NCBI RefSeq assembly: GCF_028532725.1
Contig: NZ_JAQKGU010000010.1
Coordinates: forward strand, 96,328-160,327
DNA: 64,000 bases
Reading direction: 5' to 3'
Source: Desulfovibrio sp. Fe33
GTDB lineage: Bacteria > Desulfobacterota > Desulfovibrionia > Desulfovibrionales > Desulfovibrionaceae
Positions 41,645 through 50,483 of the stretch are shown one piece after another. A program made the translations under genes and the position numbers. A model generated the notes under the pieces. It had not been told where the DNA came from and made no database searches. It was given only the letters and a program-made list of their open reading frames with translations. Positions within the stretch are counted from its first letter, which is position 1, and the number at the start of each line of letters is the position of its first letter.

Positions 41645-42655
41645 TTGAGCATCGCAGCCATTCTGGCCAATCCCGCCTCCGGCAAGGACATCCGCCGCCT
41701 GGTGGCCCACGGTTCCGTTTTCGACAACCAGGAAAAGGTGCGTATGGTCCGGCGGCTCATCCTCGGCCTGGAAAAGGCCGGGGTGACCAGAATTCTCTAC
41801 ATGCCGGACTCCTACGCCATCGTGCCGAGAGCCCTCAACGCCATTTCTCCTTCCATCCCCGTGGAAGCGGTGGAAATGCCCATCCGCAACAGCCAGACCG
41901 ACACCACCGTGGCGGCGGGCATCATGGAAATCCTCGGCGCGCAGTGCCTTGTCGTCCTCGGAGGCGACGGCACCAGCCGGGCGGCCTGCAAAGGCTCGAC
42001 GGCCGTTCCGCTTCTGCCGCTTTCCACGGGGACAAACAACGTCTTTCCCTTCATGGGGGAGGCCACCGTGGCGGGGCTGGCCGCCGGGCTGGTGGCCTGC
42101 GGGCGGTTGTCCCGCGACAAATGCTGCTACCGTTCCTGCATGTTCGATGTCCTCCTCGACGGCGAGGTGGCGGACATGGCCCTGGTGGACGCGGCGGTGT
42201 ACGACGACGTGTTTCTCGCGTCCAAGGCGGTCTGGCACATGGACAAGGTGCCCCAACTGTTCCTGACCCGGTGCAGCGCAAGCGCCATCGGGCTGTCGGC
42301 CATCGGCGGCCAGTTGCGTTCCATCCGGCCGGAGGAACCGAAGGGGCTCGCACTGCGTCTCGGGAACGGATCGCCCTTGGTGGTTACCGCCGCCATCGCG
42401 CCGGGCATGTTCGCGGACGTGCCCGTCACCGGCGTCACGGAGATGGCCCCCGGAGAGATTTTCAACATCGAGACAAGCCCCGGACTCATCGCCCTGGACG
42501 GCGAACGCGAGGTGGAGATACCGAGCGGCTCCCGCGCGTCCATTCGGCTGAACACCGAAGGCCCCCTGGTCATCGACGTGGACAGGACCATGGCCCTGGC
42601 CAGGGATGAGGGGCTGTTTCGGGGACCGTACAAAAAAGCAAAGGAGTCGATATGA
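41645..42655 (+). CDS. acoX: AcoX, ATP-NAD-kinase-like protein of acetoin operons
   Basis: 336 residues if started at the TTG at 41645, which has AGGG upstream; no in-frame ATG gives a fuller N-terminus. IAAILANPASGKDIRRLVAH at the start, LVVLGGDGTSRAACKG near 102 (the GGDG nucleotide motif of NAD kinases) and PLSTGTNNVFPFMGE are characteristic of AcoX. The protein is encoded in many aco clusters but its reaction is not firmly known. It overlaps the next gene by four bases. Confidence 0.85.
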   Translation: MSIAAILANPASGKDIRRLVAHGSVFDNQEKVRMVRRLILGLEKAGVTRILYMPDSYAIVPRALNAISPSIPVEAVEMPIRNSQTDTTVAAGIMEILGAQCLVVLGGDGTSRAACKGSTAVPLLPLSTGTNNVFPFMGEATVAGLAAGLVACGRLSRDKCCYRSCMFDVLLDGEVADMALVDAAVYDDVFLASKAVWHMDKVPQLFLTRCSASAIGLSAIGGQLRSIRPEEPKGLALRLGNGSPLVVTAAIAPGMFADVPVTGVTEMAPGEIFNIETSPGLIALDGEREVEIPSGSRASIRLNTEGPLVIDVDRTMALARDEGLFRGPYKKAKESI

Positions 42656-42960
42656 GCAAGGCACTGAAAGCCGCATTCATCTTTGTCGCGCCCAACACCG
42701 ATCCGGCGCGGGACCGCAACTGGGTCAGGACCGAGGCCGTGGAGCTGCTGGCCGTGGCCGTGAAGGACTATGCTCAGGCCGAAACCGTGGCCCGAGACCT
42801 GGTTGAGAAGGAAGGCGTCGCCGCCATAGAGCTGTGCGGCGGATTCGGCGTCGCGGGGACCGCCCGCGTGGCGGCGGCGGTGAATGTGCCGGTGGGCGCG
42901 GTCCGGTTCGACGTGCATCCGGGCCTGGGCAACGTCAGCGGGGACACCCTGTTCGGCTAG
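42652..42960 (+). CDS. DUF6506-like small protein, last gene of the acetoin operon
   Basis: 102 residues, starting inside the acoX stop (ATGA). The N-terminus KAAFIFVAPNTDPARDRNWV is followed by an alpha/beta pattern ending in VAAIELCGGFGVAGTARVAA and VPVGAVRFDVHPG. It seems to be a small Rossmann-like protein of the kind annotated DUF6506. Function is unknown. Coupling to AcoX suggests a joint role. Confidence 0.65.
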   Translation: MSKALKAAFIFVAPNTDPARDRNWVRTEAVELLAVAVKDYAQAETVARDLVEKEGVAAIELCGGFGVAGTARVAAAVNVPVGAVRFDVHPGLGNVSGDTLFG

Positions 42961-43059
42961 CCGAAGAAAGGACGTTTGCCGCGCCGCAGGCGCAACATGG
43001 GATGCAGGGGCGGGAAGCCTTGCCCGCCGGATGCGAAATCACCCGGTCCGGGACGCAGG

Positions 43060-43449
43060 TCAGGCCCCGGCGAGCACGTGCTCCTTGGTCACGAAGCAGG
43101 TGAACGTTCCGCTGAAGACCACATCTTCGCCGCACGACACTTCCACCTGTACGAGATGCTTGCGCTCCTGCGGGGTCTGGTCCTGCGCCGTGGCGATGAG
43201 CACGTCGCCCACTCGGGACGGTTTCAGGAAGCGGGTCTCGGCCGCGCCGAGGACCACGTTCGGGTGGTTGACGGACAGCATGGCGGCATAGTCGGCCAAG
43301 CCGAATATGAACCCGCCGTGCACCAGTCCGCTGGCGTCGGCGGCCATGCACGGGGCGCATTCCAGCCGGACCGTGCTGCTCCCTTCCTTTATTTCGACCG
43401 GCTCGCCGCACAGGGCGCGGTCGATGCCTTCGTGGGTCTTTATCTCCAT
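43060..43449 (-). CDS. PaaI/hotdog-fold thioesterase
   Basis: 129 residues from ATG 43449 with GGAGG five bases upstream. The hotdog pattern is visible in ASGLVHGGFIFGLADYAAML (the HGG-x2-F/Y-x-LAD block of PaaI) with the strand VLGAAETRFLKPSRVGD before the second half. It would hydrolyse an acyl-CoA. It is convergent with the aco operon end and lies 109 bases downstream of the AhpD-like gene. Confidence 0.85.
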   Translation of the reverse strand: MEIKTHEGIDRALCGEPVEIKEGSSTVRLECAPCMAADASGLVHGGFIFGLADYAAMLSVNHPNVVLGAAETRFLKPSRVGDVLIATAQDQTPQERKHLVQVEVSCGEDVVFSGTFTCFVTKEHVLAGA

Positions 43450-43558
43450 CAATGCCTCCGGGAAGGCGGCCTGGTCGTCCGCCGTCGGGCTGGCGGCGGA
43501 GCTTCGGGGCCCGGGGCGGAACGCACGCCCCACGGCCCCGACGAAATCCGCCGTCCGG

Positions 43559-43885
43559 TTAATCGAAAAGGTCGTCCAGTTCGTCGAACACGTAGTGCAT
43601 GTACATGACCTTCGGCGAGCCGCCCATGGAAATGGCCAGCATGGCGGCCTGCATGATCTCTTCCTTGGTCGCCCCGTGGCTGGCCGCTCCCTGGATATGA
43701 AGGGAGATGCACATTTCGCACTGGGACATCATGGAGCAGGCCACGTGAATCAGTTCCTGCGTCTTGTGATCGATGGGGCCAAACTGGCTGATCTCCTTTG
43801 TGAAGGCAAGGTAATTCGGGAAGACGTTGCCCGCGCGCTGCGTCATTTTGGCCAAGGTCGTTGCTGCTTTTTCGGATGCATCCAT
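43559..43885 (-). CDS. Carboxymuconolactone decarboxylase / AhpD-like protein
   Basis: 108 residues from ATG 43885 preceded by AGGAG. The family core is LIHVACSMMSQCEMCISLHI, with the CxxC-x3-His redox motif of AhpD-type proteins, followed by GATKEEIMQAAMLAISMGGS. Such small alpha-helical proteins act as peroxidase partners or decarboxylases. The exact role is unknown. Confidence 0.85.
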   Translation of the reverse strand: MDASEKAATTLAKMTQRAGNVFPNYLAFTKEISQFGPIDHKTQELIHVACSMMSQCEMCISLHIQGAASHGATKEEIMQAAMLAISMGGSPKVMYMHYVFDELDDLFD

Positions 43886-44015
43886 GAGATTTTCTCCTGG
43901 GTTTTGAAGTTGCGATGCACGAATACAGCAAGGAGTATGCCCCGGTAATTTTTGTATTAGAAAACAGTATGTTTGCTTAAATAACGGATTGCGGAGATGG
44001 GGAAAGAAGGCCGAA

Positions 44016-44070
44016 GCCTGTCCCGGACGTGAACATTGCTCGGATTTCGAACAGGCCGTCCGGGACGGGC
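44016..44070 (-). terminator. Large hairpin after lplA
   Basis: GCCTGTCCCGGACG (44016-44029) pairs with CGTCCGGGACGGGC (44057-44070), a 14-bp stem with one wobble and a 27-base loop, directly after the lplA stop. A short CTTCTTT follows on the minus strand, so termination is plausible but not certain. Confidence 0.5.
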
Positions 44071-45048
44071 TTAGAACAGGCAGTCGAGGAGGGTGGGCAG
44101 GGTGACGCCGTGCAAGTAGTCGTCGAGGGGGATTCCGGACAGGCGTTCCTCGATTTCTCGGCGGTCGTGGCGGCTTCCGACGAGCCGTTCCTCCAGCTCG
44201 GCGACGTCGCGGACGCCGAAGTAGTCGCCGAACAGCCGGGCTTTGAGGACGCGCCCTTTCTTGACGTAGAGGTTTACGTCCAGCAGGCCGCCGGGGGTGC
44301 GGGTGCGTCGGCTGAAATTGTAGGCCGGGGAGGAGCCGAAGTTCCAGTTCCAGGTGCGGTACCGCTTGTCGGCCAGCCGGTCGATGGCCTCGGTCTCGCC
44401 GTCGGTCAGGGCCATATGGTCCGGGGAGGCGTTGTCGGATACGAACGCCATGAGCGCCTCGATGAACTCTGTGACTTCCATGGGTTTTTCCAGGTGGCTG
44501 GATATGTTCGTCACCCTGGAGCGCACGCTTTTTACCGCCTTGTCCCGGTATTTTTCCGGGTCCACGCGCAGCGCGCCTGAGAGGTCGGTCATGTCCGAGG
44601 CGAAGAGCAGGGTGCCGTGGTGGAGGATGCGCCCGCCGTGGAAGTGCTGGGCGTTGCCCGAAAATTTTTTGCCGTCGATGAGCAGGTCGTTGCGGCCGCT
44701 GAAGACGCATTCCACGTCCATGGAGCGCAGGGCCTGCTGGATGGGCACGGTAAACCGCTCGAAGTCGAGTCCTTCCGATGGGTTGCCGTTGTTGATGAAG
44801 GTGAAGTTGATGTTTCCGAGGTCGTGAAACACGGCCCCGCCGCCGCTCAGCCTGCGGACCACCGGGATGTCCCGTTCCCGGGTGAAGGTTTCGTCGATTT
44901 CTGCCAGGGTGTTCTGGTTTCGTCCGACGATGACCGCGGGCCGGTTGCGCCAGAGCATGAAGACCTCGTCGCCGGACTCCGTCAGCAGCCATTCCTCGGC
45001 GGCCAGATTGAACGCGGGGTCGGTGGATTGGTTGTGGATGTATCGCAT
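44071..45048 (-). CDS. lplA: Lipoate-protein ligase A
   Basis: 325 residues. The LplA motifs are VFMLWRNRPAVIVGRNQNTL near 29-48, VVRRLSGGGAVFHDLGNINF near 63-82 (lipoyl-AMP binding), DLLIDGKKFSGNAQ with the catalytic Lys, and a C-terminal accessory domain. It attaches lipoate to lipoyl domains. The acetoin E2 encoded upstream in the window carries such a domain, and the gene may also serve glycine cleavage protein H elsewhere. It is divergently oriented to the metallo-hydrolase gene. Confidence 0.92.
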   Translation of the reverse strand: MRYIHNQSTDPAFNLAAEEWLLTESGDEVFMLWRNRPAVIVGRNQNTLAEIDETFTRERDIPVVRRLSGGGAVFHDLGNINFTFINNGNPSEGLDFERFTVPIQQALRSMDVECVFSGRNDLLIDGKKFSGNAQHFHGGRILHHGTLLFASDMTDLSGALRVDPEKYRDKAVKSVRSRVTNISSHLEKPMEVTEFIEALMAFVSDNASPDHMALTDGETEAIDRLADKRYRTWNWNFGSSPAYNFSRRTRTPGGLLDVNLYVKKGRVLKARLFGDYFGVRDVAELEERLVGSRHDRREIEERLSGIPLDDYLHGVTLPTLLDCLF

Positions 45049-45221
45049 GAACGCTCCTTTGTGGCGGGCATTGCAAAAGGCGGGCCCGGCGAATCCGGGC
45101 CGTCCGCCCTATACCCGCTGTAGGGCCGCCGGGCAAGGCTCCGCTTCGGCGATCTGTCTGGCCTCGGGCGGCCGAAGAGGGTATGACCCTTGCATCGGGA
45201 ACGCCGCAAGGAGGGAAAGAC

Positions 45222-46016
45222 GTGACCGAGTGTATCGACATCGATCTCGTGGCCAATGCGGGAGTCATGGTCAGGGGCGGCGGACTGGGGCTGCTCGTGG
45301 ACGGCGTTCACGATCAGGACGGACATCCGTTCAGCCGTGTGAGCGTGGAGGACAGGGAGCGCATGGCTCGGGGAGAGGGTATTTACGTTCACCTGGACTA
45401 CCTTTTGTTCACCCACGAGCATCCGGACCACTTCACGCCGGGGCTGGCGTTGGAGTTCCTTCGCCGCAGGCCCGTGAGGGGCGTGTTTCTGCCGGACGCG
45501 GCCGAAGGTTCGCCAGAGCTGGCACGGTACAGGGACGCGCTCGCGGAGAAGGGCGTTCCGAACTGGTCCATGGGCCTTTTGCCGGGGCAAACCCGAACGG
45601 TGAAGCCCGAGCCGGGGCTGTCTGTGACCGCCGTGGGCGCGCGCCACATGGGGCCGCAGTTCCGGGAGGTGCGCAACGACTGCCTGCTCGTTTCCCTGGC
45701 GGGCATGAACCTGCTTTTCACCGGCGACGCCGATCATGTGCCGGATTATTACGGAGACGCCCTGAGAGGTGTGAATCTCGACGCGGTTTTCGTCAATCCG
45801 ATTTTCTTCCACAATCCCGACGGCCAGGCGATTATCGACGGCATCTTCCGTCCGCGCGAGGTGTTCATCTACCACATGCCGCCGGAGGGGCGCGATCCGT
45901 TCCATCTCGCCTTCACGGTCAGGCGCGCGCTGGAACGGTACGGACGCCCGGACCTTCCGGTTCATGTGCTCGACGCGGGCAACCCCTCGGCGCGCCTCTG
46001 CCCGCCGGGCGAGTAG
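45222..46016 (+). CDS. Metallo-beta-lactamase-fold hydrolase
   Basis: 264 residues from the GTG at 45222, preceded by AAGGAGG seven bases upstream; an upstream in-frame start at 45183 lacks a site. The metal motif is DYLLFTHEHPDHFTPG (T-H-x-H-x-D-H), and later metal ligands fit GARHMG, FTGDADHVPD and FIYHMP. It is a zinc- or iron-dependent hydrolase similar to UlaG-like proteins. The substrate is unknown. It lies just upstream of the sensor kinase of the ttr locus. Confidence 0.8.
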   Translation: MTECIDIDLVANAGVMVRGGGLGLLVDGVHDQDGHPFSRVSVEDRERMARGEGIYVHLDYLLFTHEHPDHFTPGLALEFLRRRPVRGVFLPDAAEGSPELARYRDALAEKGVPNWSMGLLPGQTRTVKPEPGLSVTAVGARHMGPQFREVRNDCLLVSLAGMNLLFTGDADHVPDYYGDALRGVNLDAVFVNPIFFHNPDGQAIIDGIFRPREVFIYHMPPEGRDPFHLAFTVRRALERYGRPDLPVHVLDAGNPSARLCPPGE

Positions 46017-46088
46017 GGGCTGCTGATTCCTGCGGGCGGATTGCGGTCACGGCCGATTGCGGCTACTGATGGGGGAAGGACCACAACC

Positions 46089-47933
46089 ATGCCCGAACCC
46101 ACGACATCTCCGCGCAATTCCGGCTCCCGGCTGTCGGACCGGCTCAAGAAACAGCTCTTTCTCTACGCTTCCGGCGCGTTGCTCGTTCTGGCGCTCGGCG
46201 TGGGACTTTCCGTGGTTGCGACGCTGTTCAGCCAACTTGAGCAGGCCGAGGAGGCCGGGCTTGCCCATATCGCCGAGACCCGCGCCCTGGCCGTTGGCGA
46301 GTGGTGCCGCCGGGCCGTGGACCTGTCGCGGCAGGTCACAAGCCGGACCCGCATCCGGGAGGAGCTGGCCGCGTACAGCGCGGGCCGCGTCTCTTTGGAG
46401 GAGCTGGCCGCCTTTACCCGGCCCAAGCTGGAAGACGCCATGAACCTGTCCGAGGAGGTGGTCGGCCTGACCCGCCTGGATCGGGACGGCCGTTTCGTGA
46501 CCTCGGTGGGCGTGCCCGTGCCCGAGGCCCTTGCCGAGGATTTGGCGTCGTCCGCCGGGGACGTGCGCTTCTCCGCCCCCTCGGTTCTGGGGGGCGTTCC
46601 GTGTCTGGTCATCGCCGCGCCCATTCGGGATCGTCCCGGGCGCAGGCTTGGCGTGGACCTGGTGGTCATGAACATTTCCCGGCTCCTCGGGATCGTCGAA
46701 AGCGGACGCAACGTCCGGGGCGCGGGAGCCATCGGCCTCGGCTACGCTACAGGGAACGGCGTCGCGCCGTTTCCTGACGGAACCGGGGGAACGGTCGGGA
46801 CGGCGGGCAGCCAGGCGGAGGCGTTGCGTCTGGCCGTGGCCGGGAAATCCGGCATCCTGGCCTTCGGCGACGAGGTCACGGCCTATACCCCGGTGAGCGG
46901 CAGCGGATGGGGACTGGCCGTGTCCATCAACGAACGGGAGTTGTACAACCCGATCAGGTTGCGGCTCATCCAACTGGCCCTTTACTCCCTGCTCATTTAT
47001 GCGGTCTGCCTCATCGGCCTGTGGCGGCTGCTGCGTCCGCTGACCGGGCGGCTCCTACTCCACGCCTCGGAGCTGGAGTCCGAGGTGGACGCCAAGACCG
47101 CCACCCTCAAATCCGAGTTGGACGCCCGGCTCAAGGCCGAACACGCCCTGGAGGAGGCCCGCAGGGAGCTTGAGGACCGCGTGCGCGAGCGCACCCGCGA
47201 ACTGGCTGAGGCCAATGAGGAGCTGCGCAAGATTCACAGCCGCTTGGCAGGGGAGCACGAGCAGCGCAAGATACTGTCCCGCGACCTTATCAACCTGCTG
47301 GAGGAGGACCGCCGGGAAGTGGCCCGCGAACTGCACGACCACACCGGGCAGCTTCTGACCACCCTGCGGCTTGATTTGCAGGCCGCATTGGAGTCCCTGG
47401 CCTCGTCGGACGGGTGCTGCCGGGGGCAATTGGAGAGCGCGGCGGACAAGATCACCCTGGTCCAGCGCGACATCAAGTCTATTTCCAAGGGGCTTCGGCC
47501 CGACACTTTGGAGTATCTCGGCCTGGCCCAGGCCATCGAGGCGCTGCTCGACGAGTATCGCGCCGCCACCGATCTCGACATTCATTTCTTCCATAAGGGC
47601 GTGCCCAAACGTTTTGACAGCCAAAAGGAGCTGGCCCTATACAGGATCACCCAGGAGGCCCTGACCAATACGGTCAAATACGCCGGGGCCAGGCAGGTCC
47701 ACATCAGCTTGATCGACCGGGACGGGCGGCTCAACCTGACCATCGAGGACGACGGCCGGGGGTTCGACCCGGCGGCCGTGGCCGAGGCGGCGGGGTCGTC
47801 CGGCAGCCTGGGACTGACCCTGATGAAGGAACGCATGGTCCAACTGGAAGGGGCTTTCCACCTCGAATCCGCACCCGGCCGGGGCACGCAGATACTGGCC
47901 GAGCTGAACATCCGGGAAAACAACGATGCATAA
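46089..47933 (+). CDS. NarX-type (HisKA_3) membrane sensor histidine kinase
   Basis: 614 residues from ATG 46089. Helix 1 at about 22-45 and helix 2 at about 300-325 enclose a periplasmic domain of about 250 residues (PAS/dCACHE-like). A long coiled coil (about 335-405) leads to the HisKA_3 dimerisation motif DRREVARELHDHTGQLLTTL with its phosphorylated His. The HATPase domain shows ALTNTVKYAGARQ, DDGRGFD and GSLGLTLMKER. The eight-base overlap with the response-regulator gene makes the pair certain. It lies directly upstream of ttrBCA, suggesting it senses a sulfur compound. The usual TtrS (PhnD-like) sensor is not used here. Confidence 0.9.
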   Translation: MPEPTTSPRNSGSRLSDRLKKQLFLYASGALLVLALGVGLSVVATLFSQLEQAEEAGLAHIAETRALAVGEWCRRAVDLSRQVTSRTRIREELAAYSAGRVSLEELAAFTRPKLEDAMNLSEEVVGLTRLDRDGRFVTSVGVPVPEALAEDLASSAGDVRFSAPSVLGGVPCLVIAAPIRDRPGRRLGVDLVVMNISRLLGIVESGRNVRGAGAIGLGYATGNGVAPFPDGTGGTVGTAGSQAEALRLAVAGKSGILAFGDEVTAYTPVSGSGWGLAVSINERELYNPIRLRLIQLALYSLLIYAVCLIGLWRLLRPLTGRLLLHASELESEVDAKTATLKSELDARLKAEHALEEARRELEDRVRERTRELAEANEELRKIHSRLAGEHEQRKILSRDLINLLEEDRREVARELHDHTGQLLTTLRLDLQAALESLASSDGCCRGQLESAADKITLVQRDIKSISKGLRPDTLEYLGLAQAIEALLDEYRAATDLDIHFFHKGVPKRFDSQKELALYRITQEALTNTVKYAGARQVHISLIDRDGRLNLTIEDDGRGFDPAAVAEAAGSSGSLGLTLMKERMVQLEGAFHLESAPGRGTQILAELNIRENNDA

Positions 47934-48573
47934 GACCTCCCTGCTTATCGCCGACGACCATCAGGTGGTCATCGCGGGCATCCGCAGCCTGCTCGCCCCG
48001 CGCCGCGACATCGAGATCGTGGGCGAGGCCGCCAACGGCGTCGAGGCCGTGGACCGCGCCCGCGCGTTGCGCCCGGATATCGTCATCATGGACATCTCCA
48101 TGCCGGAGATGGACGGGGTGGAAGCCACCGAGCGCATCCGCGAGGTCTCGCCGGACACGCGGATCATCATTTACACCATGCACTCGGACCAGCGGTTCAT
48201 CCTGGAGCTGTTCAAGGCGGGCATTTCCGGCCATGTGCTCAAGGAAGGTCCGCCCGCCGAACTGTGCGCCGCCGTGGAGGCGGTCATGGCCGGGAAGACG
48301 TATTTTACGACCATCGATCCGGCCGCGCTCCTGCGTCAGCTCTCCCCGGAGCGTGCGGGCGAGGCGGCCTTGTTCGATCATCTGAGTCCGCGCGAGCTGG
48401 AGGTCTTCCGGCTTTTGGCCGACGGTCTCACCGTCAAGGAAGCGGCGGCCAAGCTCCACATCAGCCCCAAGACCGTGGAGACCCACAAGTACAATCTGAT
48501 GGAAAAGCTCGATGTCGGGACCATTCCGGACCTGACCAAGCTGGCCATCCGCCACGGGCTGATCTCGGTCTGA
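47926..48573 (+). CDS. NarL/FixJ-family response regulator
   Basis: 215 residues. The receiver domain has the acidic pair in LLIADDHQVV, the phospho-acceptor Asp in IVIMDISMPEMDG and the Lys in GHVLKEG. The C-terminal LuxR-type helix-turn-helix is LSPRELEVFRLLADGLTVKE, AAAKLHISPKTVETHK. It pairs with the upstream kinase and is a probable activator of the ttrBCA operon 229 bases downstream. Confidence 0.92.
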   Translation: MHKTSLLIADDHQVVIAGIRSLLAPRRDIEIVGEAANGVEAVDRARALRPDIVIMDISMPEMDGVEATERIREVSPDTRIIIYTMHSDQRFILELFKAGISGHVLKEGPPAELCAAVEAVMAGKTYFTTIDPAALLRQLSPERAGEAALFDHLSPRELEVFRLLADGLTVKEAAAKLHISPKTVETHKYNLMEKLDVGTIPDLTKLAIRHGLISV

Positions 48574-48802
48574 CGCCCGTCCGGCACCTTCCTTCGGGAA
48601 ATTCCCCACCCTTGGCCGTGGGCTGCGTCGGTCCGTGTCAGGCTTATATTCTCTAACATATTGTTTTTAATTAAGGTGCCGTTGTGTCTGCCGCCGCAAC
48701 GGCCTGAAAAAAGGAACCGTCGAATCAGAAGCTTCCCGATTGTTCCGGTCGCAAAACCGTCGCATTCTTCCGGTAAACGCGAAAAGCGCAACCGGAGGTT
48801 TC

Positions 48803-49519
48803 ATGGACAGACGGAAATTTCTCAAGCTCGCCTGTGCCGGGGTGCCCGCCCTGGGCGCGCTCAGGGCGGCGGAAGCGCGTGCCGGGGGCGGCAACGCCCC
48901 TCGATACGCAATGGTCATAGATCTCAGAAGGTGCGTGGGCTGCCATTCCTGCTCGGTCTCCTGTTCCGTGGAGAACCGGGTCCCGGTGGGGAAATACCGC
49001 GCCTCGGTGGGTGAGTACGTCATCGAGGGCGCGAATCCTACGGTGGCCCCGCTGCCCCGGCTCTGCAACCACTGCGAAGAGCCAGCCTGCGTGCCGGTCT
49101 GCCCGGTGCACGCCACCTACAAGAACGCGGACGGACTGGTCCTGGTGGACAGCGACAAGTGTCTGGCCTGCGGTTTCTGCGTGCAGGCCTGCCCTTACGA
49201 TGCCCGCTATATCAACCCGGAAACCCGTTCCACGGACAAATGCACGTTCTGCGTCCATCGTCTTCAGGCCGGGCTGCTGCCCGTCTGCGTGGAGAATTGC
49301 GTGGGCGGGGCGCGCGTCTTCGGCGACATGAACGATCCCGAAAGCCTGGTCAGCCGGACCCTCAAGGAGCACAAGGGCGCGATAAAGGTGCTGGCCCCGG
49401 AAATGGGCACCAAGCCCAATGTCTATTACGTCAACCTGAACGCCTTCCTGGAAAGCCCGGCCAATGTCGGACTGCCCATGGCCGAGGGCGCGATGCCGGT
49501 GGGAGGTGGATATGCCTAG
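48803..49519 (+). CDS. ttrB: Tetrathionate reductase Fe-S subunit TtrB
   Basis: 238 residues from ATG 48803 with GGAGG upstream. A twin-arginine signal (MDRRKFLKLACAGVPALG) is followed by four Cys sets: CVGCHSCSVSC, CNHCEEPACVPVCPV, CLACGFCVQACPY and CTFCVHRLQAGLLPVCVENC. That is the DMSO-reductase-family electron-transfer subunit pattern with four [4Fe-4S] clusters. It transfers electrons from TtrC to TtrA in the periplasm. It overlaps ttrC by eight bases. Confidence 0.88.
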   Translation: MDRRKFLKLACAGVPALGALRAAEARAGGGNAPRYAMVIDLRRCVGCHSCSVSCSVENRVPVGKYRASVGEYVIEGANPTVAPLPRLCNHCEEPACVPVCPVHATYKNADGLVLVDSDKCLACGFCVQACPYDARYINPETRSTDKCTFCVHRLQAGLLPVCVENCVGGARVFGDMNDPESLVSRTLKEHKGAIKVLAPEMGTKPNVYYVNLNAFLESPANVGLPMAEGAMPVGGGYA

Positions 49520-50483
49520 GGTGATTGAACTGGTCAACGTGCCCCCGGCCATAACCTGGGAGATCCTGGAGCCGCTCGCCCTGGCCATGCTCACATCGGC
49601 GGCCGTCGCGGTCCTGCTGGCAGGGGGGCTGACCCTTGCGGGAAGGAGCGGGGAAGGCCGCAGGACGTTGTTCGCCACGGGCATCGCCTCGGCCATGACC
49701 GGCATGGGCGCGCTCGCGCTGTCCCTCGGCAATCCCTTTCATCTGTATATGTTCATGGTCTCGCCCTCCTTCAGTTCCTGGACGACCATCGGCACCTTTT
49801 TGCTGCCGGTGTTTCTCGGCGTGTCCCTGCTGGCCCTGTACTTCGATGCGGACGGCGATTCCCGTTCCCGGTTCGTGGCCGGGGCGGCGATGTTTCTTTC
49901 TTTGGGAGTGCTGACCTACGCTTCGCGCGAAATCGGCTATTTGCAGGGCCGGGTCATGTGGACTTCCGGGATGCTGCCGGTTGGCTTCGCGCTGGCCGGG
50001 CTGTCGGGCGGCGCGGGGCTTGCCGCGCTGCTCGGCGGACTTCGGAGGCAGGCCGCGCCCGGCTGGCTGCTCCTGACAATGAGCGGAGCGTCCCTGTTGT
50101 GCGCCGGAGCCGGTTTCCTGCTCACGCCGCCCGAAGGGTACGTTCTGGCCGCTCCCGGGGCCTGGACCGCGCTTTCACTGATCGGCGTGGCCGGGGCTGT
50201 GCTCGGCCTGATAGCCGTCAAGGCGCGGGGACTGGCGTTCCTGGCCGGGCTGGCTGGCTACGGGGCGGGACTCGGTTTCTTTATCCGGCTCATTTTCCTC
50301 GGTCAGGCGGTTCCCCGCAAATCGTTCACCGCCGTCGACGCGGGCGCGGCGGCCCATCTCGTCTCGGCTCAGTCCCTGCTGTCCATCGCCGGAAGCCTGG
50401 TCTTCCTGGTGGGGCTGGGCCTGGTCCTGAAATCCCTTTTCAGCAACGTCGTCACGGTGAGGAAGGAGCATTCACATGGATAA
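49512..50483 (+). CDS. ttrC: Tetrathionate reductase membrane subunit TtrC (NrfD family)
   Basis: 323 residues from ATG 49512, preceded by GGGAGGTGGAT. Eight or nine hydrophobic helices are present, and the NrfD-family entry (ITWEILEPLALAMLTSAAVA), GNPFHLYMFMVSPSFSSW and GVLTYASREIGYLQ are typical of PsrC/TtrC proteins. It is the quinol-oxidising anchor of the complex. It overlaps ttrA by eight bases. Confidence 0.86.
   Translation: MPRVIELVNVPPAITWEILEPLALAMLTSAAVAVLLAGGLTLAGRSGEGRRTLFATGIASAMTGMGALALSLGNPFHLYMFMVSPSFSSWTTIGTFLLPVFLGVSLLALYFDADGDSRSRFVAGAAMFLSLGVLTYASREIGYLQGRVMWTSGMLPVGFALAGLSGGAGLAALLGGLRRQAAPGWLLLTMSGASLLCAGAGFLLTPPEGYVLAAPGAWTALSLIGVAGAVLGLIAVKARGLAFLAGLAGYGAGLGFFIRLIFLGQAVPRKSFTAVDAGAAAHLVSAQSLLSIAGSLVFLVGLGLVLKSLFSNVVTVRKEHSHG

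Noticed and set aside
43009..43028. Hairpin GGCGGG / CCCGCC between the aco operon and the thioesterase gene
   Set aside because: Only 6 bp and without T-run; too weak to annotate as a terminator.
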